Shown here: positions 48,950 to 57,375 of the stretch, one piece after another | Layout of the letters: each line of letters opens with the position of its first letter | Numbering within the stretch: position 1 is the first letter of the stretch | DNA from: Streptomyces aureocirculatus | Lineage (GTDB): Bacteria > Actinomycetota > Actinomycetes > Streptomycetales > Streptomycetaceae | Length of the DNA stretch: 64,000 bases | Assembly: GCF_000720475.1 (NCBI RefSeq) | Contig: NZ_JOAP01000022.1 | Location: forward strand, 124,001-188,000 | Direction of reading: 5' to 3' | Notes under the pieces: model-generated | Told to the model about the DNA's origin: nothing | Database searches by the model: none | The model's input: the letters and a program-made list of their open reading frames with translations, nothing else | Program-made: the position numbers and the translations under genes

Positions 48950-49906
48950 GTGCCTGCCTTCTCGACCGTCGCCGCCTACGCCCCAGGGGCCGTCGGCATG
49001 CTCGCCGTGGGCATCGTCACCGAGGTCTTCGCCCCGCACGGCCCGGCGGCGCCCGGCTTCGACTTCGCCCTGTGCGCCGAGCGGCCCGGGACGGTGGTCA
49101 CCGACGTGGGGGTGCCGCTCACCGTCACGCATGGCCTGGACCGGCTCGCCAAGGCCGACTTGGTGATCGCCCTGCCGGGGGCCGGCTTCCGTACGCCGCC
49201 CGCTCCCGCCGTGCTCCGGGCGCTGGCGGCGGCACATGAGCGGGGCGCGCTGGTGGCGGCCCACTGCGTGGGCGCGTTCGCGCTGGCCGCGGCCGGGCTG
49301 CTCGACGGGCGGCGGGCCACCACCCACTGGCGGTTCGCCGGTCTGCTCGCCGAGCGCCACCCGCAGGTCAGCGTCGAGGCCGACGCCCTCTACGTCGACG
49401 GGGGCAGCGTTGTCACGGGCGCGGGCGCCGCCGCGGGCTTCGATCTGTGTCTGCATCTGCTGCGGCGCGAGCACGGGGCGGCGATGGCCAACGCGGTGGC
49501 CCGCGATGTGGTGCTGCCCTCCCATCGCGACGGCGGGCAGGCGCAGTACCTGGCCGTTCCCGTCCCCGAGGACTGCCGTGACGAGCGGCTCGCCGAGGTC
49601 CTGGCGTGGGCCCGCGAGAACCTCCACGAGCCGCTGCCGGTCGCGGAACTGGCCCGGCGTGCGGTGATGAGCAAACGCTCCTTCGCCCGCCGCTTCACCG
49701 CCGCGACCGGCACCACCCCGCACGCCTGGCTGCGGGGCCTGCGCCTGAGCGGCGCCGAGGAACTCCTGGAGAGCACGGATCTGCCCGTCGAGGAGATCGC
49801 CCGCCGCGTCGGATACGGCAGCGCGGCCGTGCTGCGCGAACAGTTCGTGCGCCGCCGCGGGGTGCCGCCGCGCTCCTACCGCCGCTCCTTCACCAGCACC
49901 CCGTAA
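48950..49906 (+). CDS. GlxA-family transcriptional regulator (intact)
   Basis: 318 residues from a GTG start. PfpI-like domain 1-175: LVAAHCVGAFALAAAGLLDG has a Cys in the elbow. Linker HRDGGQAQYLAVP is family-typical. AraC HTH 215-310: LPVAELARRAVMSKRSFARR and IARRVGYGSAAVLREQFVRR. It is preceded by the palindrome at 48925-48940 and is divergent from an MBL hydrolase. It is intact. Confidence 0.92.
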   Translation: MPAFSTVAAYAPGAVGMLAVGIVTEVFAPHGPAAPGFDFALCAERPGTVVTDVGVPLTVTHGLDRLAKADLVIALPGAGFRTPPAPAVLRALAAAHERGALVAAHCVGAFALAAAGLLDGRRATTHWRFAGLLAERHPQVSVEADALYVDGGSVVTGAGAAAGFDLCLHLLRREHGAAMANAVARDVVLPSHRDGGQAQYLAVPVPEDCRDERLAEVLAWARENLHEPLPVAELARRAVMSKRSFARRFTAATGTTPHAWLRGLRLSGAEELLESTDLPVEEIARRVGYGSAAVLREQFVRRRGVPPRSYRRSFTSTP

Positions 49907-50028
49907 GCCTGTCTCAACAGGGGCCCGGCCGGGCCGGGCCGGGTGTCTCGGCCCCGAGGTGTCTCAGGCGGCGCAGCTCCCCTGGACGAGAGGTGAGGGG
50001 CGTCGCGGCCAGGTGCCGCAGTGGCCGT

Positions 50029-50367
50029 TCAGAGGTGGCCGTCCAGGAACTGCCGTATCTCGGCGACGGTCATGGGCCCCGTGCCGTGCGCCACCGCCTC
50101 CCCCTCCTTCAGCAGGACGCAGGAGGGGGCGCCGGTGATCCCGTATCGCTCGGCTGCGGCCGGGCAACGCGTGAGGTCGGCGCGGACGGCCGTCAGGCGG
50201 CCCGTGTAGTCGTCGGCGATGCCCCCCACGACGAGGTCCATCACCCGGCAGGGCTCGATGGCCTTGGGCCAGGTCCCGGTGAAGTACGCGAGGACCGGAA
50301 CTGCGCTCATCCCGAGGATGAAATCGAACTCCGCGTCCTCACGGGGTCGGTGAACCCGCTTCACCAT
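50029..50367 (-). CDS. Thioredoxin-fold protein with an altered active site
   Basis: A 112-residue protein. Fold landmarks are VPVLAYFTGTWPKAIEPCRV in the active-site helix and YGITGAPSCVLLKEGEAVAHG (cis-Pro loop with AP). The W-C-G-P-C motif is replaced by W-P-K-A-I-E-P-C, so only the resolving-type Cys remains and the loop is longer. It can hardly act as a classical dithiol oxidoreductase. A chaperone-like or monothiol role is possible. It is isolated. Confidence 0.75.
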   Translation of the reverse strand: MVKRVHRPREDAEFDFILGMSAVPVLAYFTGTWPKAIEPCRVMDLVVGGIADDYTGRLTAVRADLTRCPAAAERYGITGAPSCVLLKEGEAVAHGTGPMTVAEIRQFLDGHL

Positions 50368-50483
50368 GGAAGCTCCTGTACCTCACGTCCGTTGTTCCCT
50401 CCCCATCATCCCTTGCGCGGTGTGCCGGGGCCCGCCCGCCCACGACGGCATGAAGGCCGTTTTCCAGGGCATGGCGGCCCAGA

Positions 50484-51629
50484 TCACCGGCCAGATGCTC
50501 GAAGGCCGACCGCCAGCGTCAGTTCAAGGACCCGGTGCGGCGATGCGAGATCCGGAAACAGCTCCCGCAGTTGCGACATCCGGTAGCGGACTGTCTGGGG
50601 ATGGACGAACAACGCCGCCGCCACCTCCTCCCGCCTGCCCTGGTGCAGCAGCCACGCCCGCAACGTCTCCTCCAGCCGCCGTGCGGTCGCGGCAGACAAG
50701 GTCCGCAACGGTGCGAGGGCTCGGGCACGCAGGTCTGCGAACGCGTCCGCGTCGGCGCTCAGCACCAGCTCGGGCAGGTGGTCCTCGGTGTCGCGGATAC
50801 CAGAGGAGAGGGTGCGCGCGCGTTCGGCTCGTGCGTACGAGGCGGACGCACGCGTCCATGGCCGGGCCGGGCCGACCACGGCGGTGCGGTCGGTCAACTG
50901 CCGCAAGAGATGTGATCGGTCCGCATCGGGGACGAGCAGCACACCGGTGGCGTCCGGCAGATCGTCGAGGACGAGGGTGCTCGGGTCGAGCGCGCGGTAG
51001 GCGGGCCGGGCCTGGGCGGCGGGCAGCAGGACCGCGGTCAGCGAATCCGGGGGCTGCCACCCGGCCCGTTGCGCGGAAGCCAGCAGTACGTCCGGGCTCG
51101 CGCCGGCGAGGAGGTCACGGGCCAGGTGTTCCAGGTGGCGCTCGTGGGCCCTGCCCCGGGCGGCCAGTTCGTCGGCGTGGCCCGCGGCGCTCGCGGCGGA
51201 GAGCTCGTCGATGTAGGCGAAGGTCAGCTCGGCGAACTTGGCGACCTCGGCGGCGGGCAGACCTGCGTGTACGGCACCCGCTGCCAGGCATCGCCAGGCC
51301 ACGCGGGCGCCGACGCGGTAGGCGCCGAGCAGGGCGTCCATCGAACGGCCGTCGCGCACCTCGCCGCGGCCCAACTCATAGGCCGCGTCACCGGCGTCGC
51401 CGCCTGTGGCGTTCCCGCTGGCGAGGTCCAGGTAGTGTCCCAGGGCGGTGCGGACGGCTCGGCGGATGGTGGCGCCCATGTGGCCCGAAAGGGCGCCTGC
51501 GTAGGGAGGGACCTCGTCGATGATCGCCTGGACGACCTCGTCGGCGGTAGTCTTCAGCGCGGCCCGAAGGGCCGTGACCGTCGTCTCATCCAGGGCCAGT
51601 TCGCTGGCCCTTTGGATTGCATGGCTCAC
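50484..51629 (-). CDS. PucR/CdaR-type helix-turn-helix regulator
   Basis: 381 residues from a GTG start with AGGGA eight bases upstream. The N-terminal half is helical; the C-terminal PucR HTH is ARRLEETLRAWLLHQGRREE, VAAALFVHPQTVRYRMSQLR and a final helix HRVLELTLAVGLRAS. The region 375-381 (ASGR) ends directly before a short fragment MKAVFQGMAAQITGQM on the other strand. It is divergent from the ferredoxin reductase/desaturase operon and probably controls it. Confidence 0.85.
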   Translation of the reverse strand: MSHAIQRASELALDETTVTALRAALKTTADEVVQAIIDEVPPYAGALSGHMGATIRRAVRTALGHYLDLASGNATGGDAGDAAYELGRGEVRDGRSMDALLGAYRVGARVAWRCLAAGAVHAGLPAAEVAKFAELTFAYIDELSAASAAGHADELAARGRAHERHLEHLARDLLAGASPDVLLASAQRAGWQPPDSLTAVLLPAAQARPAYRALDPSTLVLDDLPDATGVLLVPDADRSHLLRQLTDRTAVVGPARPWTRASASYARAERARTLSSGIRDTEDHLPELVLSADADAFADLRARALAPLRTLSAATARRLEETLRAWLLHQGRREEVAAALFVHPQTVRYRMSQLRELFPDLASPHRVLELTLAVGLRASGR

Positions 51630-51669
51630 GTTTTTGTTCCCTGTGAACAATTCAACCGATCAGATTTAC

Positions 51670-51685
51670 GTCCTGCGGTCAGGAC
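51670..51685. promoter_or_regulatory. Inverted repeat GTCCTG-CGGT-CAGGAC
   Basis: Six-base perfect arms lie in the 87-bp gap between the PucR-type regulator and the ferredoxin reductase gene. A second partial copy (gccctgaggc) is ten bases downstream. It is a candidate operator for the PucR-type protein. Confidence 0.45.
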
Positions 51686-51716
51686 TTTACGCCCTGAGGC
51701 GCAGCAAGCTGGAGTC

Positions 51717-52772
51717 ATGACGAGTGCAGCCCTCCGCAGCAGGGCATGGAAACTGCTGGAGATGGTCACGACGCCGCTGCTGCCGTCGGACTACCTCGAC
51801 CTGGTCAGCCCGCTGCGTGCGGGCGCTGATCTGCGGGGGCGCATCGAGGCCGTGCACCCCGAGACGGGTGCCGCCGCGACTGTCGTGATCAGGCCGGGAC
51901 GGGGCTGGCGCGGCCACACAGCCGGTCAGTACGTGCGGATCGGGGTCGACGTCGACGGGGTGCGCCTGTGGCGTGCCTACTCCATCACCTCGCCGACGAA
52001 CCGCCAGGACGGCCGCGTCACGATCACCGTGAAGGCGATCCCGGACGGCAAGGTCAGCAACCACTTGGTGCGCAGGGCCAAACCGGGCACGCTGATCCAG
52101 CTCGACCAGCCGACCGGTGATTTCGTGCTGCCGCGGGCCACGCCCCCCAAGGTGCTCTACCTGACGGCCGGCAGCGGCATCACGCCCGTGATGGGCATGC
52201 TGCGCGACATCGAGTTCGACGACGCCGTCATGGTCCACTGCGCGCCACAGCCGCAGGACGTGATCTTCCGCGATGAACTGCACGACCTGGTCGCGGACAA
52301 GAAGCTGCGGCTCACCGAGGTGCACACCGCCACGGACGGCATGCTCGACATCGCCCGCCTCGGCGAACTCGTGCCCGACTGGGCCGAGCGTGAGACCTGG
52401 GCTTGCGGGCCCGCGGGCCTGCTCGACGCCGCCGAAGAGCACTGGCGCGTGCACGGCGTACAAGAGCGCCTGCACACCGAACGCTTCCGCCCCACCGTCG
52501 TCGTCGCCGGCGCCGGCGGCGAGGTCACGTTCAGCGCCACCGGCAAGACCGTCGACGCGGACGGCGCCACGCCGCTGCTTGACATCGGCGAGGAGGCCGG
52601 CGTGCTCATGCCCTCCGGGTGCCGCATGGGCATCTGCTTCGGCTGCGTCACGCCGCTCAAGGCGGGCGCCGTCCGCGACCTGCGCACCGGCGAGATCACC
52701 GAGGCCGAGCCGGGCGTCCTCATCCAGACCTGCGTGTCCGCCGCGGCGGGCCCCTGCGACATCGAACGGTAG
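51717..52772 (+). CDS. Ferredoxin-NADP-type reductase with C-terminal 2Fe-2S domain
   Basis: 351 residues. FAD-binding domain (30-130) has the RxYS motif WRAYSITSPTN. The NAD domain (140-250) has LYLTAGSGITPVMGMLRD and WACGPAGLLD. A plant-type 2Fe-2S ferredoxin domain follows (262-351) with CRMGICFGC and a fourth Cys in QTCVSA. It closely resembles the Rv3230c-type electron donor of the DesA3 acyl desaturase, whose homologue is the next gene. It passes electrons from NADPH to the desaturase. Confidence 0.9.
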   Translation: MTSAALRSRAWKLLEMVTTPLLPSDYLDLVSPLRAGADLRGRIEAVHPETGAAATVVIRPGRGWRGHTAGQYVRIGVDVDGVRLWRAYSITSPTNRQDGRVTITVKAIPDGKVSNHLVRRAKPGTLIQLDQPTGDFVLPRATPPKVLYLTAGSGITPVMGMLRDIEFDDAVMVHCAPQPQDVIFRDELHDLVADKKLRLTEVHTATDGMLDIARLGELVPDWAERETWACGPAGLLDAAEEHWRVHGVQERLHTERFRPTVVVAGAGGEVTFSATGKTVDADGATPLLDIGEEAGVLMPSGCRMGICFGCVTPLKAGAVRDLRTGEITEAEPGVLIQTCVSAAAGPCDIER

Positions 52773-52779
52773 GAGCACC

Positions 52780-53919
52780 TTGACCGCCATCGACCCCACC
52801 GCCCATCTGACCGCGGAGCAGATCGAGGAGCTCGGCCGCGAGCTGGACGCGATCCGCGACGAGGTGATCGCCGGGCGCGGCGAGAAGGACGCCGCCTACA
52901 TCCGTAAGGTCATCTCGGTGCAGCGCAAGCTGGAGCTGGCCAGCAGGGGCGTGCTGCTGTTCTCGAGCTTCCCGCCCGCGTGGCTGCTCGGCACCGCCGG
53001 TCTGTCCGTGGCGAAGATCATGGACAACATGGAGATCGGCCACAACGTCCTGCACGGCCAGTGGGACTGGATGCGGGACCCCAAGATTCACTCCACCACC
53101 TGGGAGTGGGATCATGTCTCGCCGTCCGAGCAGTGGAAGCACTCGCACAACGAGCTGCACCACACGTACACCAACGTGATCGGCAAGGACAACGACCTCG
53201 GCTACGGCATCATGCGCGTCGACGAGGACCAGAAGTGGCACCCGATCCACCTCGGCCAGCCGCTGTGGAACTTCCTCAACGCCTGCTTCTTCGAGTACGG
53301 CATCGCAGCGTACGACCTGGAGCTGGGCAAGAACCTCAGCAAGGCGCGCCGCAAGAACCCGGAGTTCCGCGCGCGGGCCAAGGCCGTGGGCCGCAAGATC
53401 CGCAAGCAGGTGCTCAAGGACTACGTGATCCACCCGCTGCTTTCGGGCCCCTCTTTCCTCACCACGCTCGGCGCCACGTTCACCGCGAACCTGGTCCGCA
53501 ACATCTGGTCCCACTCGGTGATCATGTGCGGGCACTTCCCCGAGGGCGTGCAGGTCTTCGAGCGCCGGTCGATCAAGGGCGAGACGCGCGGCCAGTGGTA
53601 TCTGCGCCAGATGATGGGCTCGGCGAACATCAGCGGCAGCAGGGCCATGCACTTCATGACCGGCAACCTGTCGCACCAGATCGAGCACCACCTGTTCCCG
53701 GACCTGCCGAGCAACCGGTACGCCGAGGTCGCGGTGAAGGTGCGCGCGCTGTTCGAGAAGTACGAGCTGGAGTACGTCACCGGGCCGCTGCCCAAGCAGG
53801 TGTTCTCCGCGTGGCACAAGGTCTTCCGGCTCTCGCTGCCGAACAAGAAGCCCTCGCTGCCGAACAAGAAGCCCAAGGCCACGGCGCCGGACCGTGAGCG
53901 GGAGCTCGTCGCGGCCTGA
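52780..53919 (+). CDS. Membrane fatty acid desaturase (DesA3-like)
   Basis: 379 residues from a TTG start whose Shine-Dalgarno TAGGAG overlaps the preceding stop. Three His boxes bind the diiron centre: HNVLH (88-92), HSHNELHH (121-128) and HQIEHH (299-304). Hydrophobic segments lie near 55-78 and 230-250. It introduces a cis double bond into long-chain acyl groups using the reductase encoded just upstream. A short repeat LPNKKP occurs twice at the C-terminus. The pair is a compact two-gene operon. Confidence 0.92.
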   Translation: MTAIDPTAHLTAEQIEELGRELDAIRDEVIAGRGEKDAAYIRKVISVQRKLELASRGVLLFSSFPPAWLLGTAGLSVAKIMDNMEIGHNVLHGQWDWMRDPKIHSTTWEWDHVSPSEQWKHSHNELHHTYTNVIGKDNDLGYGIMRVDEDQKWHPIHLGQPLWNFLNACFFEYGIAAYDLELGKNLSKARRKNPEFRARAKAVGRKIRKQVLKDYVIHPLLSGPSFLTTLGATFTANLVRNIWSHSVIMCGHFPEGVQVFERRSIKGETRGQWYLRQMMGSANISGSRAMHFMTGNLSHQIEHHLFPDLPSNRYAEVAVKVRALFEKYELEYVTGPLPKQVFSAWHKVFRLSLPNKKPSLPNKKPKATAPDRERELVAA

Positions 53920-53991
53920 TTCCCGGTACTGGTTCAGATCTTCCGGCCGTACCGGCGGCACCGCCGGGTCCGGTGAGACAGCGCCAACCGC

Positions 53992-55299
53992 TCAGTTGAA
54001 CGCCGCGGGCCACCGCCCGGGAGTGGCCCGTCCCGTCGGTGACGGTTGTGAGGCGTCGGTGAGGTCGGCGCCGGTGGCGGCGTCCCGCTGGGGGTGGCTG
54101 GTGCCGTGCCAGTCCAGGCACATGACGGTCGCGTCGTCCTGCAGGTGGCCGTCGTTCGCGTCGACGATCGCCGCGATGAGGGTGCGGGCGGCCTCGCGGG
54201 GATGCAGATCGCGGGTACGCGCGATCAGGTCGGACAGGTCGACGCTGTCTGCGTTGTGCTCCAGCATGCCGTCGGTCAGCATCACCAGCCGGTCGCCCGG
54301 ACGCAGGTCCAGCGACTGGACCCGGTAGCTGTGAGGGGCCTCGAAGCCGAAGGGCATATCGATCTTCGGGGTGATCTCCCGCACCTGTCCGTCCCGCATC
54401 CGCAGCGGCCAGGGGTGCCCGGCGTTGATGAACTCGGTCTTGCCGTCGATCAGGCGGATGCGCAGGAGCTGGCCGGTGACGTAGCCCTTGCGGCCGTGCT
54501 CGCGCACGGCCTGGTCTGCCTGGCCGGCCTGCTCGGCGAGATCGGCACCGGCCCGCCGGGCCCGGCGCAGGGCGCCCACCGCCAGGGTGGCCAGCAGCGC
54601 GGCCTGGACATCGTGCCCCATGGCATCGGTGACGGAGAGCTGGACGGTGTCCCTGCCGATCGCGTAGTCGAAGGTGTCACCGCCGACGTGGTCGGCCGGC
54701 TCCAGCGCCCCGGCCACAGCGAACTGCGCCGCCTCGCAGGCCAGCGACGCCGGGAGCAGTTGGTGCTGGATCTCCGCGGCCAGACTCAGCGGCTTGGTCC
54801 GGCGTCCCCACTGATACACGTCGGTGAAGGACCGGTTGGCGATGACGAGGTACGCCAGCGCGTGCGCGGTCTCGCCGACCTCCCGCATCACCTCCGCGTC
54901 CGGCGCCGCCGGCAGGAACAGTTCGAGGAGCCCGATGGCATCCCCGCGGTTGGTCACCGGGGCCACGATCCGCACCGGACCGCCCTGGTCCTCCACGCCC
55001 GGCCGCTGGGTACGGAGCACATCGTCGTACAGGGTGCCCCGGAGCGTGATCCGCCGGGCGGGTTCATCGGTGTCGACGCTGCCCGCAGCCCCCAGCCGCA
55101 CGACCGAACTGCCGGTGAAATCGGTGATCAGGAACGACACCGACACCGCCCCGAGGCGCTCCTGGAGCATGCGCGCGACCACATCGAGCGACTCCACCGG
55201 CGCCGCGGCCTCCGCCGCCTCCAACGTCCCCGCCAACGTCATCGCCCTGCCCCGGGGAAGACGAGAGATCCGCCCGGCATCCGGCCCTCCTACGGTCAC
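53992..55299 (-). CDS. GAF plus SpoIIE/PP2C-type phosphatase
   Basis: 435 residues from a GTG start with GGAGGAG five bases upstream. The GAF-like sensor domain (30-180) has a conserved VVRLGAAGSVDTDEPARRI block. The PP2C/SpoIIE domain (200-400) has HVGGDTFDYA (D ligands), TDAMGHDVQAALLATLAVGA, GHPWPL, MLTDGMLEH and LQDDATVMCLD, so manganese-binding Asps are present. Such proteins dephosphorylate STAS anti-anti-sigma proteins and thus tune stress sigma factors. The STAS gene at 28322 and the HATPase at 37367 are possible partners, though distant. Confidence 0.9.
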   Translation of the reverse strand: MTVGGPDAGRISRLPRGRAMTLAGTLEAAEAAAPVESLDVVARMLQERLGAVSVSFLITDFTGSSVVRLGAAGSVDTDEPARRITLRGTLYDDVLRTQRPGVEDQGGPVRIVAPVTNRGDAIGLLELFLPAAPDAEVMREVGETAHALAYLVIANRSFTDVYQWGRRTKPLSLAAEIQHQLLPASLACEAAQFAVAGALEPADHVGGDTFDYAIGRDTVQLSVTDAMGHDVQAALLATLAVGALRRARRAGADLAEQAGQADQAVREHGRKGYVTGQLLRIRLIDGKTEFINAGHPWPLRMRDGQVREITPKIDMPFGFEAPHSYRVQSLDLRPGDRLVMLTDGMLEHNADSVDLSDLIARTRDLHPREAARTLIAAIVDANDGHLQDDATVMCLDWHGTSHPQRDAATGADLTDASQPSPTGRATPGRWPAAFN

Positions 55300-55430
55300 A
55301 GCGACTCCTCCATGGCTCGGTGAAACGCTCAGGGACTTCGCCCGGAAAGACGCGGAAGACCTGTTCCGGGCCCGGTGCCCGGACAGCTCACATTGCACCA
55401 CCGGGCCCGGCTTGTGTCCGCTGATCGCCC

Positions 55431-56237
55431 TCAGGTGGCCGCGAGGAGGATGGCGGTGTAGTGCGCGCTGAAGGCGGCGATGGTCAGGGTGTGGAAGACC
55501 TCGTGGAAGCCGAACCAGGCCGGTGAGGGGTTGGGGCGCTTGAGTCCGTAGACGACGGCCCCAGCGGTGTAGAGCAGACCGCCGGTGATGACGAGCGCGA
55601 CGAGACCGGTGCCGCCGGTGCGCGCGAAGTCGGGCAGGTTGAAGACGGCCACCCAGCCCAGCGCGATGTAACACGGGGTGTACAGCCAGCGGGGAGCTGC
55701 GATCCACAGCATGCGGAAGGCGATGCCGGCCAGCGCGCCCGCCCACACCACCGCCAGCAGCACCCGCTGCCGTCCTTCGGGCAGCAGCAGTACCGCCAAT
55801 GGGGTGTAGGTGCCGGCAATGATCAGAAATATGTTCGCGTGGTCCAGCCGCCGCAGGACCGCCTCCCCGCGCGGGCCCCACGTTCTGCGGTGGTAGACCG
55901 CGCTGGTAGCGAACAGCAGGCACGCCGACACCGCGTACACCGAGCAGGCCGCCACTGCCGCGCCCGTGCGCGAAACGGCGATCAGGACGATGCCGCCGAC
56001 CAGCGCCAGGGGGAACACGCCGGCGTGCAGCCAGCCGCGCAGCCGCGGCTTCAGCGCGGCCGCGGCCCGCTCCGCCCCGCCTTCCGGGCCGCCTTCCGGG
56101 CCGGTAGCGGCAGTCAGCCGGCCTGGTGCGGCGGCAGCGGCGTCCATCGCCGGGATACGCGGGGACTCGGGCGGGTCGCCCGGGCCGGGCTGGGGCTGCC
56201 GTCCGCGGGACGGCGGCTCAGTGTCTTCGGCGATCAT
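55431..56237 (-). CDS. Hemolysin III/PAQR family membrane protein
   Basis: 268 residues. After a disordered Pro/Gly-rich N-terminus (1-65) there are seven membrane segments. Zinc-ligand residues are visible in VYHRRTWG, LDHANIFLIIAG and FGFHEVFHTLT, the PAQR/HlyIII signature. The family includes hydrolase-like ceramidases in eukaryotes; in bacteria the role is unclear. Its upstream region contains a 10-bp tandem repeat. Confidence 0.88.
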   Translation of the reverse strand: MIAEDTEPPSRGRQPQPGPGDPPESPRIPAMDAAAAAPGRLTAATGPEGGPEGGAERAAAALKPRLRGWLHAGVFPLALVGGIVLIAVSRTGAAVAACSVYAVSACLLFATSAVYHRRTWGPRGEAVLRRLDHANIFLIIAGTYTPLAVLLLPEGRQRVLLAVVWAGALAGIAFRMLWIAAPRWLYTPCYIALGWVAVFNLPDFARTGGTGLVALVITGGLLYTAGAVVYGLKRPNPSPAWFGFHEVFHTLTIAAFSAHYTAILLAAT

Positions 56238-56248
56238 GCGCTCATATT

Positions 56249-56288
56249 CTTGAAAGGTCTTGAAAGGTCTTGAAAGGTCTTGGAAGGG
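56249..56288. repeat. 10-bp tandem repeat (CTTGAAAGGT)3.5
   Basis: Units at 56249-56258, 56259-56268 and 56269-56278 are followed by a degenerate fourth. They lie just upstream of the HlyIII-like gene. The 10-bp period (about one helical turn) could set promoter geometry or bind a regulator. Confidence 0.7.
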
Positions 56289-56327
56289 GGAAGCGTGCGG
56301 TCGGGCGGGGGCATCGCGGACCGCGTA

Positions 56328-56660
56328 TCAGGTGGCGGCTGTGTGCAGGGCCGTACCGCGGCGGTGTTCGGCGTTGATGCGCTGGGCTTCCTCGAGCTGG
56401 TCCTCAAGGGCGATGATGCGGCACGCGGCCTCGACGGGGGTCCCCGCGTCTACGAGTTCCCGGGCGCGGGCGGCGATACGCAGTTGGTAGCGGGAGTAGC
56501 GGCGGTGGCCGCCCTCCGAGCGCAGCGGGGTGATGAGGCGGGCGTCGCCGATGGCGCGCAGGAAGCCCTGGGTGGTGCCGAGTATCTCGGCGGCCCGGCC
56601 CGTGGTGTAGGCGGGGTAATCGTCGTCGTCGAGTCGGCTGAAGGTGTGGTCTGCTGTCAT
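56328..56660 (-). CDS. BldC/MerR-like small regulator (copy B)
   Basis: A 110-residue paralogue of the regulator at 35416. The HTH (YTTGRAAEILGTTQGFLRAI then PLRSEGGHRRYSRYQLRIAA) is nearly identical, with an extra C-terminal HRRGTALHTAAT. AGAGG is four bases before the ATG. Its leader on this strand (56661-57141) repeats the promoter, hairpin stems and conserved blocks of leader A. Confidence 0.85.
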   Translation of the reverse strand: MTADHTFSRLDDDDYPAYTTGRAAEILGTTQGFLRAIGDARLITPLRSEGGHRRYSRYQLRIAARARELVDAGTPVEAACRIIALEDQLEEAQRINAEHRRGTALHTAAT

Positions 56661-57164
56661 CTGACCTCTCTGTTGAACGCGTGGCCGTTGAACGCGTGGA
56701 GGGCCCTGGCGCCGTGCGGCGCCAGGGCCCGAAGGAACTGCTACACCATCTGCCGGCTGTTACTGCACCGGCCTTCTGTGTCCGCACACCCGGCCGAACT
56801 GCTGCCGGGGATGCTGGGATCGCGGTTGCTCGACCGGAGACCACCTCACTATCGATGTCCTGCGGTACCCGGGTTCAAGGTTTCCACCCGGGCGATCCTG
56901 ATGGCGCCCGATTCCTCCGTTCATTCCCTCAATGCTGGTACTGCTCACGGCGGCCCCTGATCACTGCGGGCCACCCGGTCCGGTCGTCAGTCCCGTCACC
57001 GTCCTGCAAACCCTGGCTCCGGAACTCCACCACCGCACCGTCCTGCGCACTGCAACTACATACTGCGCAACTACAGACTGCCGCCCGGCAGTTCGTGTCT
57101 GCCAGGCCCTGTTTCCTCTCTGTGCTACGAGAGAAACCATAACCACATCACCACCCAATGTCTA
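56661..57164 (-). promoter_or_regulatory. Promoter and about 470-nt structured leader of the BldC/MerR-like gene (copy B)
   Basis: On the minus strand the -35 TAGACA (57159-57164) and -10 TATGGT (57136-57141) match leader A with the same 17-bp spacing. The first hairpin has GCCTGGCAG against CTGCCGGGC, in which a C-to-T change still pairs as G:U. The conserved block with gtaccgcaggacatcgatag and the 13-bp gggccctggcgcc / ggcgccagggccc hairpin (56701-56730) are also present. It lacks most of the GCAGTAC heptamers of copy A. The final hairpin lies 40 bases before the start codon. Confidence 0.65.
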
Positions 57165-57282
57165 CCCCAGCCAGCACAGATTTTCTGTGTGTCCAGTGGG
57201 AGGTAATCGGCCGTCGAGCAGCGATTCGCGTTGCGGCGCCCGCCAGTTGCGCCGGGTCAGCGGGTTCGCCGCTCCGGAGGTC

Positions 57283-57312
57283 TTGACAACTTGATTGGTC
57301 TGGACCAACTTT
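57283..57312 (+). promoter_or_regulatory. Chitinase promoter with a DasR-like site
   Basis: TTGACA (57283-57288) is followed at about 18 bp by aacttt. Between them is ATTGGTCTGGACCAAC (57294-57309), which resembles the DasR consensus ACTGGTCTAGACCACT with perfect TTGGTC-TG-GACCAA symmetry. DasR represses chitin- and GlcNAc-utilisation genes in Streptomyces (established), so the placement over the promoter fits repression lifted by amino-sugar phosphates. Confidence 0.7.
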
Positions 57313-57375
57313 GCGCGCAGTGGCGGTGCCCACCGCCCTCGGCTTCCGTCCCCCACCTCTTGCTGGAGGCACTCC

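Noticed and set aside
50450..50510. A short plus-strand peptide MKAVFQGMAAQITGQM next to the PucR-type gene.
   Set aside because: Too short and lacking context; it may be a fragment, but no family is recognisable.
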